Below the pieces are notes generated by a model that ran no database searches, was not told where the DNA came from, and saw only the letters and a program-made list of their open reading frames with translations. From NCBI GenBank assembly GCA_000435595.1, contig FR895447.1:1-60317 (forward strand): a DNA stretch of 60,317 nucleotides, written 5' to 3'. Position 1 is the stretch's first letter. Each line of letters starts with the position of its first letter. The stretch is from Firmicutes bacterium CAG:882. GTDB lineage: Bacteria > Bacillota > Clostridia > Lachnospirales > Lachnospiraceae. The translations under genes and the position numbers were made by a program. Shown piece after piece: positions 53,183 to 60,317 of this stretch.

Positions 53183-54271
53183 ATGATTTCAAATCAGATT
53201 TTACAGAATACGATTGAGGGTCTGAAGTCAATAACCAGAATTGATTTGTGTATAATGGACACGGAGGGAAAGACTCTTGCGACTACATTCCCGGAATCGG
53301 ACGGGTATGAGGAAGCGGTACTCAGCTTCGCGGGTTCACCGGCGGACAGTCAGGTTATACAGGGATACCAGTTCTTTAAGGTTTTTGATGACAAGCAGTT
53401 GGAATATGTACTTCTTGCCAAGGGCGGGAGTGATGATGTGTACATGATTGGCAAGATTGCCACGTTTCAGATTCAGAATCTTCTTGTTGCGTACAAGGAG
53501 AGATTTGACAAGGATAACTTTATCAAGAACCTTCTGCTTGATAATCTTCTGCTTGTGGACATATATAACAGGGCGAAGAAGCTTCACATTGACACAGATG
53601 TGAGAAGGCTTGTTTTTATTGTTGAGACAAAGCATGAGAAGGACAATAATGCCTTAGAGACCTTGAGGACTCTTTTTGCATCCAAGGCGAAGGATTTTAT
53701 AACCGCTGTGGATGAGAAGAATATTATTATAGTGAAAGAATTGAAGCCTAATGAGGGCTATGATGAGATGAATCAGGTTGCTTTGACTGTGCTTGACACA
53801 CTCAACTCTGAGGCCATGAGTAAGGTACATATTGCTTATGGAACCATTGTGAATGAGATTAAGGAAGTGTCACGTTCTTACAAGGAAGCTAAGATGGCTC
53901 TTGATATCGGCAAGATATTCTATGGCGACAGAAATGTTGTATCATATTCTAAGCTGGGTATCGGACGACTGATTTATCAGCTCTCAATGTCGCATTGTAA
54001 GATGTTTATCAAGGAGATTTTTGACGGACAGAATCCGGATGATTTCGATGAGGAGACTCTGACTACCATTAATAAGTTCTTTGAGAACAGTCTGAATGTA
54101 TCCGAGACATCAAGGCAGCTGTTTATTCACCGTAATACTCTCGTATATCGTCTCGATAAGATTCAGAAGAACACGGGGCTTGATTTGAGGGTGTTTGACG
54201 ACGCAATTACATTTAAGATTGCTCTCATGGTTCGCGACTATATGAAATATATGGAATCGCTTGATTATTGA
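53183..54271 (+). CDS. CdaR/PucR-type transcriptional regulator
   Basis: A 362-residue regulator. The N-terminal part (about 1-130) resembles a sugar-diacid recognition domain. The middle is a GGDEF-derived non-catalytic domain. The C-terminal helix-turn-helix reads NKFFENSLNVSETSRQLFIHRNTLVYRLDKIQKNTGLDLRVFDDAITFKIALMV, the PucR C-terminal type. In relatives these proteins activate use of sugar acids such as glycerate. Its position after the sugar-transporter ATPase suggests, but does not prove, a link to carbohydrate use. The SD AGAGG precedes the ATG. Confidence 0.88.
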   Translation: MISNQILQNTIEGLKSITRIDLCIMDTEGKTLATTFPESDGYEEAVLSFAGSPADSQVIQGYQFFKVFDDKQLEYVLLAKGGSDDVYMIGKIATFQIQNLLVAYKERFDKDNFIKNLLLDNLLLVDIYNRAKKLHIDTDVRRLVFIVETKHEKDNNALETLRTLFASKAKDFITAVDEKNIIIVKELKPNEGYDEMNQVALTVLDTLNSEAMSKVHIAYGTIVNEIKEVSRSYKEAKMALDIGKIFYGDRNVVSYSKLGIGRLIYQLSMSHCKMFIKEIFDGQNPDDFDEETLTTINKFFENSLNVSETSRQLFIHRNTLVYRLDKIQKNTGLDLRVFDDAITFKIALMVRDYMKYMESLDY

Positions 54272-54383
54272 TTGCATGTCAATGTATAATGGTAATATCA
54301 AGGTCGCTGGTTGTAGACCAATTATTGGAAATACCGGTATTATCAGGAAAACATCATAAGAACTCAGGGGAGGCATAAGAGAC

Positions 54384-55070
54384 ATGCTTATATTGGAAAA
54401 TGTATGCAAGACATACTCAACCGGCTTCCCGGCGCTTAATAACATCAGCCTTCGCGTTGAGAAGGGTGAATTTGTATTTATTGTCGGGCAGAGCGGTGCA
54501 GGAAAATCTACACTTATTAAGCTGCTGCTTAAGGAGTTAGAACCGACATCAGGACATATATTTATTAATGGCAAGAATCTTGGAAGAGCCAAGAGAAGAG
54601 AACTGCCGATGATAAGAAGAGATATGGGAGTTGTATTTCAGGACTTCAGACTCTTAGAGGACAGAAACATATATGACAATATAGCTTTTGCACAGAAGGT
54701 TGTGGAGGCTCCGAACAGGAGAATACGTTCGGAGGTGCTCTCCATGCTGTCGATGGTAGGATTGCTTGAAAAGTATAAGAATTATCCGTCACAGCTTTCA
54801 GGAGGAGAGCAGCAGAGAGCGGCAATCGCAAGAGCACTTATAAATAAGCCGGAGATTCTTCTGGCGGATGAGCCTACAGGAAATCTTGACAATGCGAATT
54901 CATGGGAGATAATGAAGCTCCTTGATGAGGCTAATCAGCGTGGAACCACGGTTGTTGTGGTGACGCATAATATGGATCTGGTTCAGGCTATGAAGAAGAG
55001 AGTAATCACTATCGATCATGGCGAGATTGTCGCGGATGAGAAATGGGGGGATTACGGCTATGAAGATTAG
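54384..55070 (+). CDS. ftsE: cell division ATP-binding protein FtsE
   Basis: A 228-residue ATPase of the FtsEX complex. Walker A GQSGAGKS, signature LSGGEQQRA, Walker B LLADEPTGNLD. The opening MLILENVCKTYSTGFPALNNISLRVEKGEF is typical of FtsE. It powers FtsX-controlled peptidoglycan hydrolases during division or growth. It overlaps ftsX by 11 bases. The SD GGGGAGG precedes the ATG. Confidence 0.95.
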   Translation: MLILENVCKTYSTGFPALNNISLRVEKGEFVFIVGQSGAGKSTLIKLLLKELEPTSGHIFINGKNLGRAKRRELPMIRRDMGVVFQDFRLLEDRNIYDNIAFAQKVVEAPNRRIRSEVLSMLSMVGLLEKYKNYPSQLSGGEQQRAAIARALINKPEILLADEPTGNLDNANSWEIMKLLDEANQRGTTVVVVTHNMDLVQAMKKRVITIDHGEIVADEKWGDYGYED

Positions 55071-55968
55071 TTCACTTGGATATTGCATTAAGCAGGGCTT
55101 TAAGAATATATACAGGAACAGACTTTTCTCACTGGCCTCCGTTGCAACCATGGCGGCTTGTATTTTTTTGTTTGGAATATTTTTCTGTGTGGCAAAAAAT
55201 GTGTCATATATGGTGACAGAGGTTGAAAAGAATACCTGCCTTACGGTATTTTTTGACGTGGGAACATCGGATGCGAGAATCGAATCAATTGGAAAGACCA
55301 TACAGCAGATGGAGAATGTGACGCTTATAGAATACACATCTCCTGAGGAGGCATGGGAAAAATATAAGGTCAAGTATTTCGGAGACAGAATGGATTTGGC
55401 GGATGGCTTTGAGGAGGACAATCCGCTTGCAAATTCGGCATCATATACGGTATACCTCGACAGCGCGGATGCACTTGCCACGGTTGCGGCGAGCGTTGAG
55501 AATATAGACGGAGTGCGTTCCGTAAAGCGTTCAGAGATTACAGCCAATTCACTTACCGATGTCAGTGGGCTTGTCAGCATGATTTCGCTCACAATGATAG
55601 TTGTATTGTTCCTTGTAGCACTTTTCCTTATAGGAAATACGGTATCCGTAGGTATCGCGGTGCGCAAGGAGGAGATTGCGATTATGAAGCTTATCGGGGC
55701 AAAGAACGGCTTCGTGAGGGCACCGTTTATTGTGGAGGGTATTGTCATCGGCTTTGTCGGTGCAATGCTTCCGATGATTGTGATATATTATCTGTATGAA
55801 AATGTTGTACATTATATTATCAACAGATTTACGTTTTTATCAAATATACTTGCGTTTCTTCCGGTCAGGAATGTGTTCGCTACGCTGGTGCCCGTTGCGG
55901 CGATTCTCGGTATAGGCATAGGCTTTCTCGGAAGTTATACGACGCTTCGTAAGCATCTTAAGGTATGA
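55060..55968 (+). CDS. ftsX: cell division protein FtsX
   Basis: A 302-residue permease-like protein with four helices: one near the N-terminus (about 20-42), then a large extracellular loop (about 45-160) that contacts hydrolases, then three more (about 172-290; SMISLTMIVVLFLVALFLIGNTVSVGI). The start at 55060 lies inside ftsE with GGGGGG upstream, giving translational coupling. The following gene encodes an M23 hydrolase with a coiled coil, the expected partner. Confidence 0.94.
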   Translation: MKISSLGYCIKQGFKNIYRNRLFSLASVATMAACIFLFGIFFCVAKNVSYMVTEVEKNTCLTVFFDVGTSDARIESIGKTIQQMENVTLIEYTSPEEAWEKYKVKYFGDRMDLADGFEEDNPLANSASYTVYLDSADALATVAASVENIDGVRSVKRSEITANSLTDVSGLVSMISLTMIVVLFLVALFLIGNTVSVGIAVRKEEIAIMKLIGAKNGFVRAPFIVEGIVIGFVGAMLPMIVIYYLYENVVHYIINRFTFLSNILAFLPVRNVFATLVPVAAILGIGIGFLGSYTTLRKHLKV

Positions 55969-55998
55969 TGGGGATGAGTGATTGCGGGAGGAATGAAC

Positions 55999-57357
55999 TT
56001 GAAGAGTAAGATTTTAAAAAGGGTTTTGTTTGCGGCGGTACTGCTTATACTGCTTCCTATGAAGCCGGACGAATTTCAGGCGATTACAGAGGATGATGTT
56101 AAGAGGGCAGAGAGAGAGCTGCAGGCTGCGCAGGAGCAGGAGCAGGCTCTCGAGAACCAGCTCAATGAACTGAATAATAATATTTCCGATACCAAGACAT
56201 ATATTACGCAGGTTGACGGATGGATATCGGATGTGACCTTGCAGATTTACAATCTCAATCAGGACATAAATGCAAAGCAGGCTGAGATAGACGCAAAGCA
56301 GGGGGAGATTGACCTTACGCTGGCGGCGATTGAAGCCGTGAATGCCAATATAACGCAGACTAAAGTTGACCTCGCGGATGCACAGCAGACGGAAGCAGAC
56401 CAGTATGCTTCGATGAAGCTGAGAATACAGTATATGTACGAGAATGGTGATGAGAGCTTTCTCGATATTCTTTTTTCGTCGGACAGCATGGTTGATTTCC
56501 TTAATAACGCCGAGTACATATCTGAGATTTCTCAGTATGACAGGCAGAAGTTAATTGAGTATGGCGAGACAAAGCAGCGTGTAAATGAACTTCTGGCTGA
56601 CTTGGAGACACAGAACATTGAACTTACTGCACAGGATGAGCTATATGAATCACAGCTTACCGAGCTTCAGGCACAGAAGGCGGTGCTTGATGCCAACAAG
56701 GAGGCACAGGAGGTGCTTCAGGCTACATACAGCGAGCTGTATGACTCAAAGAACAGGGAATTAAGTAACCTTGAGTCCGAGCAGAGCAACACCGAGGAGC
56801 TCAGGCGGCTTGCCGAGCAGGAGGTCGAGGATCAGAAGAAGCTCGTTGAGGATGCGAGAGCACAGTATGCTGCCTGGCTTGCCGAACAGGCAAGACTCAA
56901 CCAGGATGCCGACGCGGCTGTAGCTGCCAAGCTTGCCGAGATTAATGTTACAGGTTTTACATGGCCTGCTCCGGGATATAATAGAATTACATCACAGTTC
57001 GGAATGCGTATGCACCCGATTCTCGGATATGAGAAGCTGCATGACGGAACGGATATTTCAGGAGCCGGAATCAACGGAACACCTATTGTTGCAGCTTACG
57101 GCGGAACTGTAATTCTTGCTCAGAGCTATTGGGGCTACGGAAACTGTGTAAAGATAGATCATGGCGGCGGTGTTGTCACATTGTATGCTCATGCTTCAGC
57201 GATTTTGGTATCAGTGGGACAGCAGGTCAATGCGGGAGATACGATAGCTCTTGTGGGTAGTACGGGAAATTCAACGGGGCCACATCTTCATTTTTCACTT
57301 ATTATTAAAGGTGAATTTGTAAATCCGCTTGATTATGTGACGGTTCCGCGTTACTAA
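55999..57357 (+). CDS. EnvC-like murein hydrolase with coiled coil and active M23 domain
   Basis: A 452-residue secreted protein. A signal peptide (LFAAVLLILLPMKPDEFQA) is followed by a long coiled coil (about 35-310; rich in Gln, Glu, Ala, Leu) and a C-terminal M23 domain (about 325-450). The zinc motifs are complete: HDGTD (H-x3-D) and HLHF (H-x-H), plus LYAHAS. Unlike Proteobacterial EnvC, whose M23 site is degenerate, this should cut peptidoglycan itself under FtsEX control. The TTG at 55999 follows GGGAGG by 7 bases; ATG at 55993 and GTG at 55978 are alternatives. Confidence 0.92.
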   Translation: MKSKILKRVLFAAVLLILLPMKPDEFQAITEDDVKRAERELQAAQEQEQALENQLNELNNNISDTKTYITQVDGWISDVTLQIYNLNQDINAKQAEIDAKQGEIDLTLAAIEAVNANITQTKVDLADAQQTEADQYASMKLRIQYMYENGDESFLDILFSSDSMVDFLNNAEYISEISQYDRQKLIEYGETKQRVNELLADLETQNIELTAQDELYESQLTELQAQKAVLDANKEAQEVLQATYSELYDSKNRELSNLESEQSNTEELRRLAEQEVEDQKKLVEDARAQYAAWLAEQARLNQDADAAVAAKLAEINVTGFTWPAPGYNRITSQFGMRMHPILGYEKLHDGTDISGAGINGTPIVAAYGGTVILAQSYWGYGNCVKIDHGGGVVTLYAHASAILVSVGQQVNAGDTIALVGSTGNSTGPHLHFSLIIKGEFVNPLDYVTVPRY

Positions 57358-57402
57358 ATGGCATGGCAGGTTATATGCCGGTGCCGGAAATGAGGATAAT
57401 AT

Positions 57403-58755
57403 ATGGATAATAAGAAAGAGAATGTTTCACATACCGAAAAAAAGAAAAATAACGGTTTTTTTAAGGGAATGGCTGTCGGAATGTTATCGGCTGTGCTGTT
57501 AATGGCTGTGCTTGCGGGCTGCAGCGGAATATCTTCGCTCATCGGACCGGGTTCTGACTATAAGAATCAGGTTAAGGAAAGCTCTGCCGAAGCAAGTGAG
57601 ACGGCGGAAAATAAGAGCAGTAAAAGCAGTACAGGTGAGACAACAAAGGCAGTTTATGGCAAATATAAGCCTGTAAGCCCTCAGCTCACGGATGAAGTTA
57701 TTGAAAAGATTGACACGCTTATGCAGCTGGTTGACTACTATTATCTGTATGACTATGACGAGGATGAGATGATAGATGCAATTTACAAGGCTGTCATGGA
57801 GTCACTCGGCGATCCGTATTCCCTGTATTATACTGAGGATGAATATAATTCATTTTTGGAGAGCTCATCAGGCTCATATTGCGGTATTGGTGTTGTGGTT
57901 CAGCAGAATGTTCAGACAGGAATTGTGACGGCGGTCAGACCGTATGAGAATTGTCCGGGTTATGAGGCAGGCATCAGACCGGGAGACTTAATAATTGCCG
58001 TAAATGGTACAGAGATAACGGGAATGGATTTGAATGCTGCGGTTGCACTTATCCGAGGTGAGGAAGGAACGACTGTGACAATCACTCTTCAGCGTGATGA
58101 GGAAGTGTTCGACGTAGAAGTTACGAGACGTCAGATTGACGTTGAAACTGTTACTTACAGAATGCTTGAGGACAATATAGGATATATTCAGGTTGATGAG
58201 TTTGACGAAGTTACGGCAAAGCAGTTCTCGGCGGCACTCGATGCACTTACGGCACAGGGAATGGAAGCATTGATTGTGGATATCAGAAACAATCCGGGCG
58301 GACTTCTCAATGTGGTTGTTGATATGCTTGATGAGATACTTCCGGAGGGTATTATCGTTTCGGTGAAGGATAAGAACGGAGTTGCGCAGGAGTACAAATC
58401 TGATGCCGAAACGATACTTAATGTCCCTATGGCTGTACTTATCAATGGCAACAGTGCAAGTGCATCCGAGATTTTTGCGGGAGCTGTTCAGGATTATGGT
58501 GTAGGAACGCTTGTCGGCACAACCACATTCGGAAAGGGAATTGTTCAGACAATATTCTCACTCAATGACGGAACAGGTCTGAAGCTGACGATTGAAGATT
58601 ATTATCTGCCAAGCGGAAAGAGCATCCATCAGGTTGGTGTCTCTCCGGATGTTGAGATTGACCTTCCGGATGAACTCAAGGTCTATGTGACTATTCCTGA
58701 GGATCAGGACACTCAGCTTCAGAAGGCGATTGAAATATTGAAGGAACAGAAGTAG
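57403..58755 (+). CDS. C-terminal processing peptidase (S41, CtpA-like) with PDZ domain
   Basis: A 450-residue protease. The N-terminus has a hydrophobic segment ending in LAGC, so it is a likely lipoprotein or membrane-anchored enzyme. A Ser/Lys-rich linker leads to the PDZ domain (about 155-245; YCGIGVVVQQNVQTGIVTAVRP, GIRPGDLIIAVNG). The S41 domain has catalytic Ser in NGNSASASE and Lys in TTFGKG, which is the Ser-Lys dyad. Position right after ftsEX and the M23 hydrolase suggests that it trims or turns over envelope proteins of that system. The SD GAGGA precedes the ATG. Confidence 0.93.
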   Translation: MDNKKENVSHTEKKKNNGFFKGMAVGMLSAVLLMAVLAGCSGISSLIGPGSDYKNQVKESSAEASETAENKSSKSSTGETTKAVYGKYKPVSPQLTDEVIEKIDTLMQLVDYYYLYDYDEDEMIDAIYKAVMESLGDPYSLYYTEDEYNSFLESSSGSYCGIGVVVQQNVQTGIVTAVRPYENCPGYEAGIRPGDLIIAVNGTEITGMDLNAAVALIRGEEGTTVTITLQRDEEVFDVEVTRRQIDVETVTYRMLEDNIGYIQVDEFDEVTAKQFSAALDALTAQGMEALIVDIRNNPGGLLNVVVDMLDEILPEGIIVSVKDKNGVAQEYKSDAETILNVPMAVLINGNSASASEIFAGAVQDYGVGTLVGTTTFGKGIVQTIFSLNDGTGLKLTIEDYYLPSGKSIHQVGVSPDVEIDLPDELKVYVTIPEDQDTQLQKAIEILKEQK

Positions 58756-58763
58756 GTAATATA

Positions 58764-58826
58764 AGTTTGAAAATAAAATTTTCAAACTACTTATTGGTGG
58801 CAGTACTGCAAGCAATGCTTGCAGTA
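58764..58826 (+). promoter_or_regulatory. two hairpins in the leader of the GNAT gene
   Basis: AGTTTGAAAA-TAAAA-TTTTCAAACT (58764-58788) and TACTGCAAGC-AAT-GCTTGCAGTA (58804-58826) are two perfect 10-bp stems between the protease stop and the acetyltransferase ribosome-binding site. Neither has a T run, so they are not ordinary terminators. Confidence 0.55.
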
Positions 58827-58841
58827 TGCAGGGGTATATAA

Positions 58842-59375
58842 ATGATAGAAATACGAAAAACAGGCCGGGAGGATTTTGACCGGGTATATGAGATAATGGA
58901 AAAAAGTTTTCCTGATGATGAGTATAGAGGGTACGAGGAACAGAGAGAGTTGTTTTCACGCCCTGAGTACAGCGTCTATGTCGTTGACGGACAGACGGAC
59001 GCTGAAAGTCTGAAGGCTTTCAGTGCAGTGTGGGAGTTCGATGATTTTATGTACATTGAACATCTGGCAGTCAATCCCGACAGCAGGAACGGAGGCGTCG
59101 GAGCGTCAGTCCTTAAAGCTTTGCAGGAAATGTACGACAAGCCGATATGTCTTGAGGTGGAGCTTCCCGAGAATGAGCTTGCGCGCAGACGGATAGGCTT
59201 CTATTCACGAAATGGCTTTAAACTCAACAATTATCCGTATATTCAGCCACCGATGTCTGCAGGAAAGAATCCTGTACCGCTTCTCATTATGACAACCGGA
59301 GGAGTGCTTGCGGAGAGCGAATTTATCAATATAAGAGATATTTTGTATAAGAACGTATATAAGTGTGTTGTTTGA
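58842..59375 (+). CDS. GNAT family acetyltransferase
   Basis: A 177-residue N-acetyltransferase. IRKTGREDFDRVYEIMEKSFPDDEYRGYEEQ opens the fold; IEHLAVNPDSRNGGVGASVLKAL is the acetyl-CoA binding motif A; RIGFYSRNGFKLN is motif B. Substrate unknown. SD AGGGG precedes the ATG. Confidence 0.9.
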   Translation: MIEIRKTGREDFDRVYEIMEKSFPDDEYRGYEEQRELFSRPEYSVYVVDGQTDAESLKAFSAVWEFDDFMYIEHLAVNPDSRNGGVGASVLKALQEMYDKPICLEVELPENELARRRIGFYSRNGFKLNNYPYIQPPMSAGKNPVPLLIMTTGGVLAESEFINIRDILYKNVYKCVV

Positions 59376-59389
59376 TAAATTGCGGGTAT

Positions 59390-59445
59390 TAAAAAAGGAA
59401 CCTTGAGGTTATGACAGAGCATAACTTCAAGGTTCTTGTTTTAAA
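59390..59445 (+). terminator. terminator after the GNAT gene
   Basis: AGGAACCTTGAGGTTATG pairs with CATAACTTCAAGGTTCTT around a six-base loop, followed by GTTTT. Confidence 0.85.
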
Positions 59446-59483
59446 AAAAATAAACTTTGTCTGTACAATTTAAAATAATGTGG

Positions 59484-59489
59484 TATACT
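59484..59489 (+). promoter_or_regulatory. extended -10 box of uvrB
   Basis: TGGTATACT gives an extended -10 (TGn plus TATACT at 59484-59489). TGTACA lies 16 bases upstream as a possible -35. Confidence 0.6.
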
Positions 59490-59498
59490 ATCAATATT

Positions 59499-59512
59499 AG
59501 AACATGTGTTTG
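59499..59512 (+). promoter_or_regulatory. LexA (SOS) box before uvrB
   Basis: AGAACATGTGTTTG matches the Firmicutes LexA consensus CGAACRNRYGTTYG at all but the first position. It lies just past the -10 box, where LexA binding would block transcription. uvrB is SOS-controlled in B. subtilis. Confidence 0.78.
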
Positions 59513-59535
59513 ATTTGAGAGATTGGAGAATTTGT

Positions 59536-60317
59536 ATGGATAGTTTCAAGCTTCATTCCGAATATCAGCCGACGGGAGATCAGCCTCATGCGATAGAGGA
59601 GCTTGTGAAGGGCTTTAAGGAGGGCAATCAGTTCGAGACGCTTCTTGGTGTAACCGGTTCGGGTAAGACATTTACGATGGCGAATGTTATCGCTGCACTT
59701 AATAAGCCCACACTTATAATTTCACATAACAAGACTCTTGCGGGACAGCTTTACGGAGAGATGAAGGAATTCTTTCCGGAGAATGCAGTGGAGTATTTTG
59801 TTTCATACTATGATTATTATCAGCCGGAAGCCTATGTGCCTTCGACAGATACTTATATAGAGAAGGATTCTGCAATTAATGATGAGATAGATAAGCTCAG
59901 GCATTCGGCGACGGCGGCACTTTCGGAGCGCAAGGATGTTATTATCGTGGCGAGCGTTTCGTGTATATACGGACTCGGAAGTCCGGTCGACTATGAGAAT
60001 ATGGTTGTGTCCTTGAGACCGGGGATGGAGAAGGACAGGGATGAGATAATACACAAGCTCGTAGACAATCAGTACACGAGAAATGATATGGATTTTAAGA
60101 GAGGCTCATTCAGGGTTCGAGGGGATGTTCTTGAGGTTTTTCCGGCAGCGTCTACCGACAGGGCTGTCAGAATCGAATTCTTTGGAGATGAGATAGACAG
60201 ACTGACTGAGATTGATGTACTTACGGGTGAGAAGAAGGCGGAGCTGTCACATATTGCAATTTTCCCGGCATCGCACTATGTCGTTCCGAGAGAGAAGATG
60301 ATAGAGGCGGCTGCCAA
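59536..60317 (+). CDS. uvrB: excinuclease ABC subunit B, 3' end outside window
   Basis: The damage-verifying helicase-like subunit of nucleotide excision repair. The first 260 codons are present. FKLHSEYQPTGDQPHAIEELVKGF is the UvrB N-terminus, GVTGSGKTFTMA is Walker A (about 39-50), and SYYDYYQPEAYVP is the beta-hairpin with the tyrosines that insert between DNA strands. The SD TTGGAGA precedes the ATG. The frame is open to the window edge. Confidence 0.97.
   Translation, partial: MDSFKLHSEYQPTGDQPHAIEELVKGFKEGNQFETLLGVTGSGKTFTMANVIAALNKPTLIISHNKTLAGQLYGEMKEFFPENAVEYFVSYYDYYQPEAYVPSTDTYIEKDSAINDEIDKLRHSATAALSERKDVIIVASVSCIYGLGSPVDYENMVVSLRPGMEKDRDEIIHKLVDNQYTRNDMDFKRGSFRVRGDVLEVFPAASTDRAVRIEFFGDEIDRLTEIDVLTGEKKAELSHIAIFPASHYVVPREKMIEAAA

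Noticed and set aside
54900..55748. 282-codon open frame antisense to ftsE/ftsX
   Set aside because: It overlaps two certain genes and its product is a low-complexity Ser/Thr/Ile mix with no start signal.

Overview
The window reads as a chromosomal segment of an anaerobic Gram-positive bacterium of the Clostridia, most likely Lachnospiraceae. Supporting signs are strong AGGAGG ribosome-binding sites, consensus TTGACA/TATAAT promoters, intrinsic terminators, meso-diaminopimelate dehydrogenase, type III glutamine synthetase, an FtsEX locus, a YjfB-type protein, CdaR and MsmX-like proteins, and a Firmicutes-type LexA box before uvrB. This assignment rests on gene content only.

Layout. 1-430: end of the rpsI operon. 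480-4000: an AT-rich accessory island with two nuclease-like genes and a broken DNA methyltransferase gene, bracketed by two arrays of degenerate repeats with an exact 53-bp period. 4000-18400: housekeeping genes (MIF-like tautomerase, ddh, pepF, nth, two divergent MATE pumps, pyk) interleaved with four cyclic-di-GMP genes (three GGDEF, one GGDEF-EAL). 18460-19600: an ArsR/SdpR-type repressor and SdpI-like membrane protein behind a promoter flanked by twin operators. 19600-21820: a 2-isopropylmalate synthase fused to a C-terminal AraC-type DNA-binding domain, with a structured leader. 21900-25800: trxA, glnN (GS III), fba. 25877-34155: two very large secreted repeat proteins and a Thr/Ser-rich lipoprotein with Cys-rich repeats. 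34500-41600: pepT, degV, a polysaccharide flippase-like protein, cyclophilin, an unusual GNAT protein, a single-pass extracytoplasmic protein and a YesL-like protein.

41700-43700: an ammonium transporter fused to a PII signalling domain. Its promoter is followed almost at once by a strong intrinsic terminator, the same arrangement seen before glnN, which suggests shared termination control of nitrogen genes. 44400-49370: a complete five-gene peptide ABC transporter operon. 49440-49780: tRNA-Gln(CUG) and tRNA-Ser(CGA). 49800-53000: acyl-ACP thioesterase, a CvfB-like S1 protein, a YjfB-like peptide and a sugar-transporter ATPase. 53180-59400: a CdaR-like regulator, then ftsE-ftsX-M23 hydrolase-CtpA, a probable cell-wall remodelling operon, and a GNAT gene. 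The window ends inside uvrB, preceded by a LexA box.

The most unusual items are the 53-bp-period arrays around the decaying restriction-like island, the LeuA-AraC fusion, the Amt-PII fusion with its promoter-proximal terminator, the twin SdpR operators, and a nested hairpin that hides the ribosome-binding site of the methyltransferase gene.
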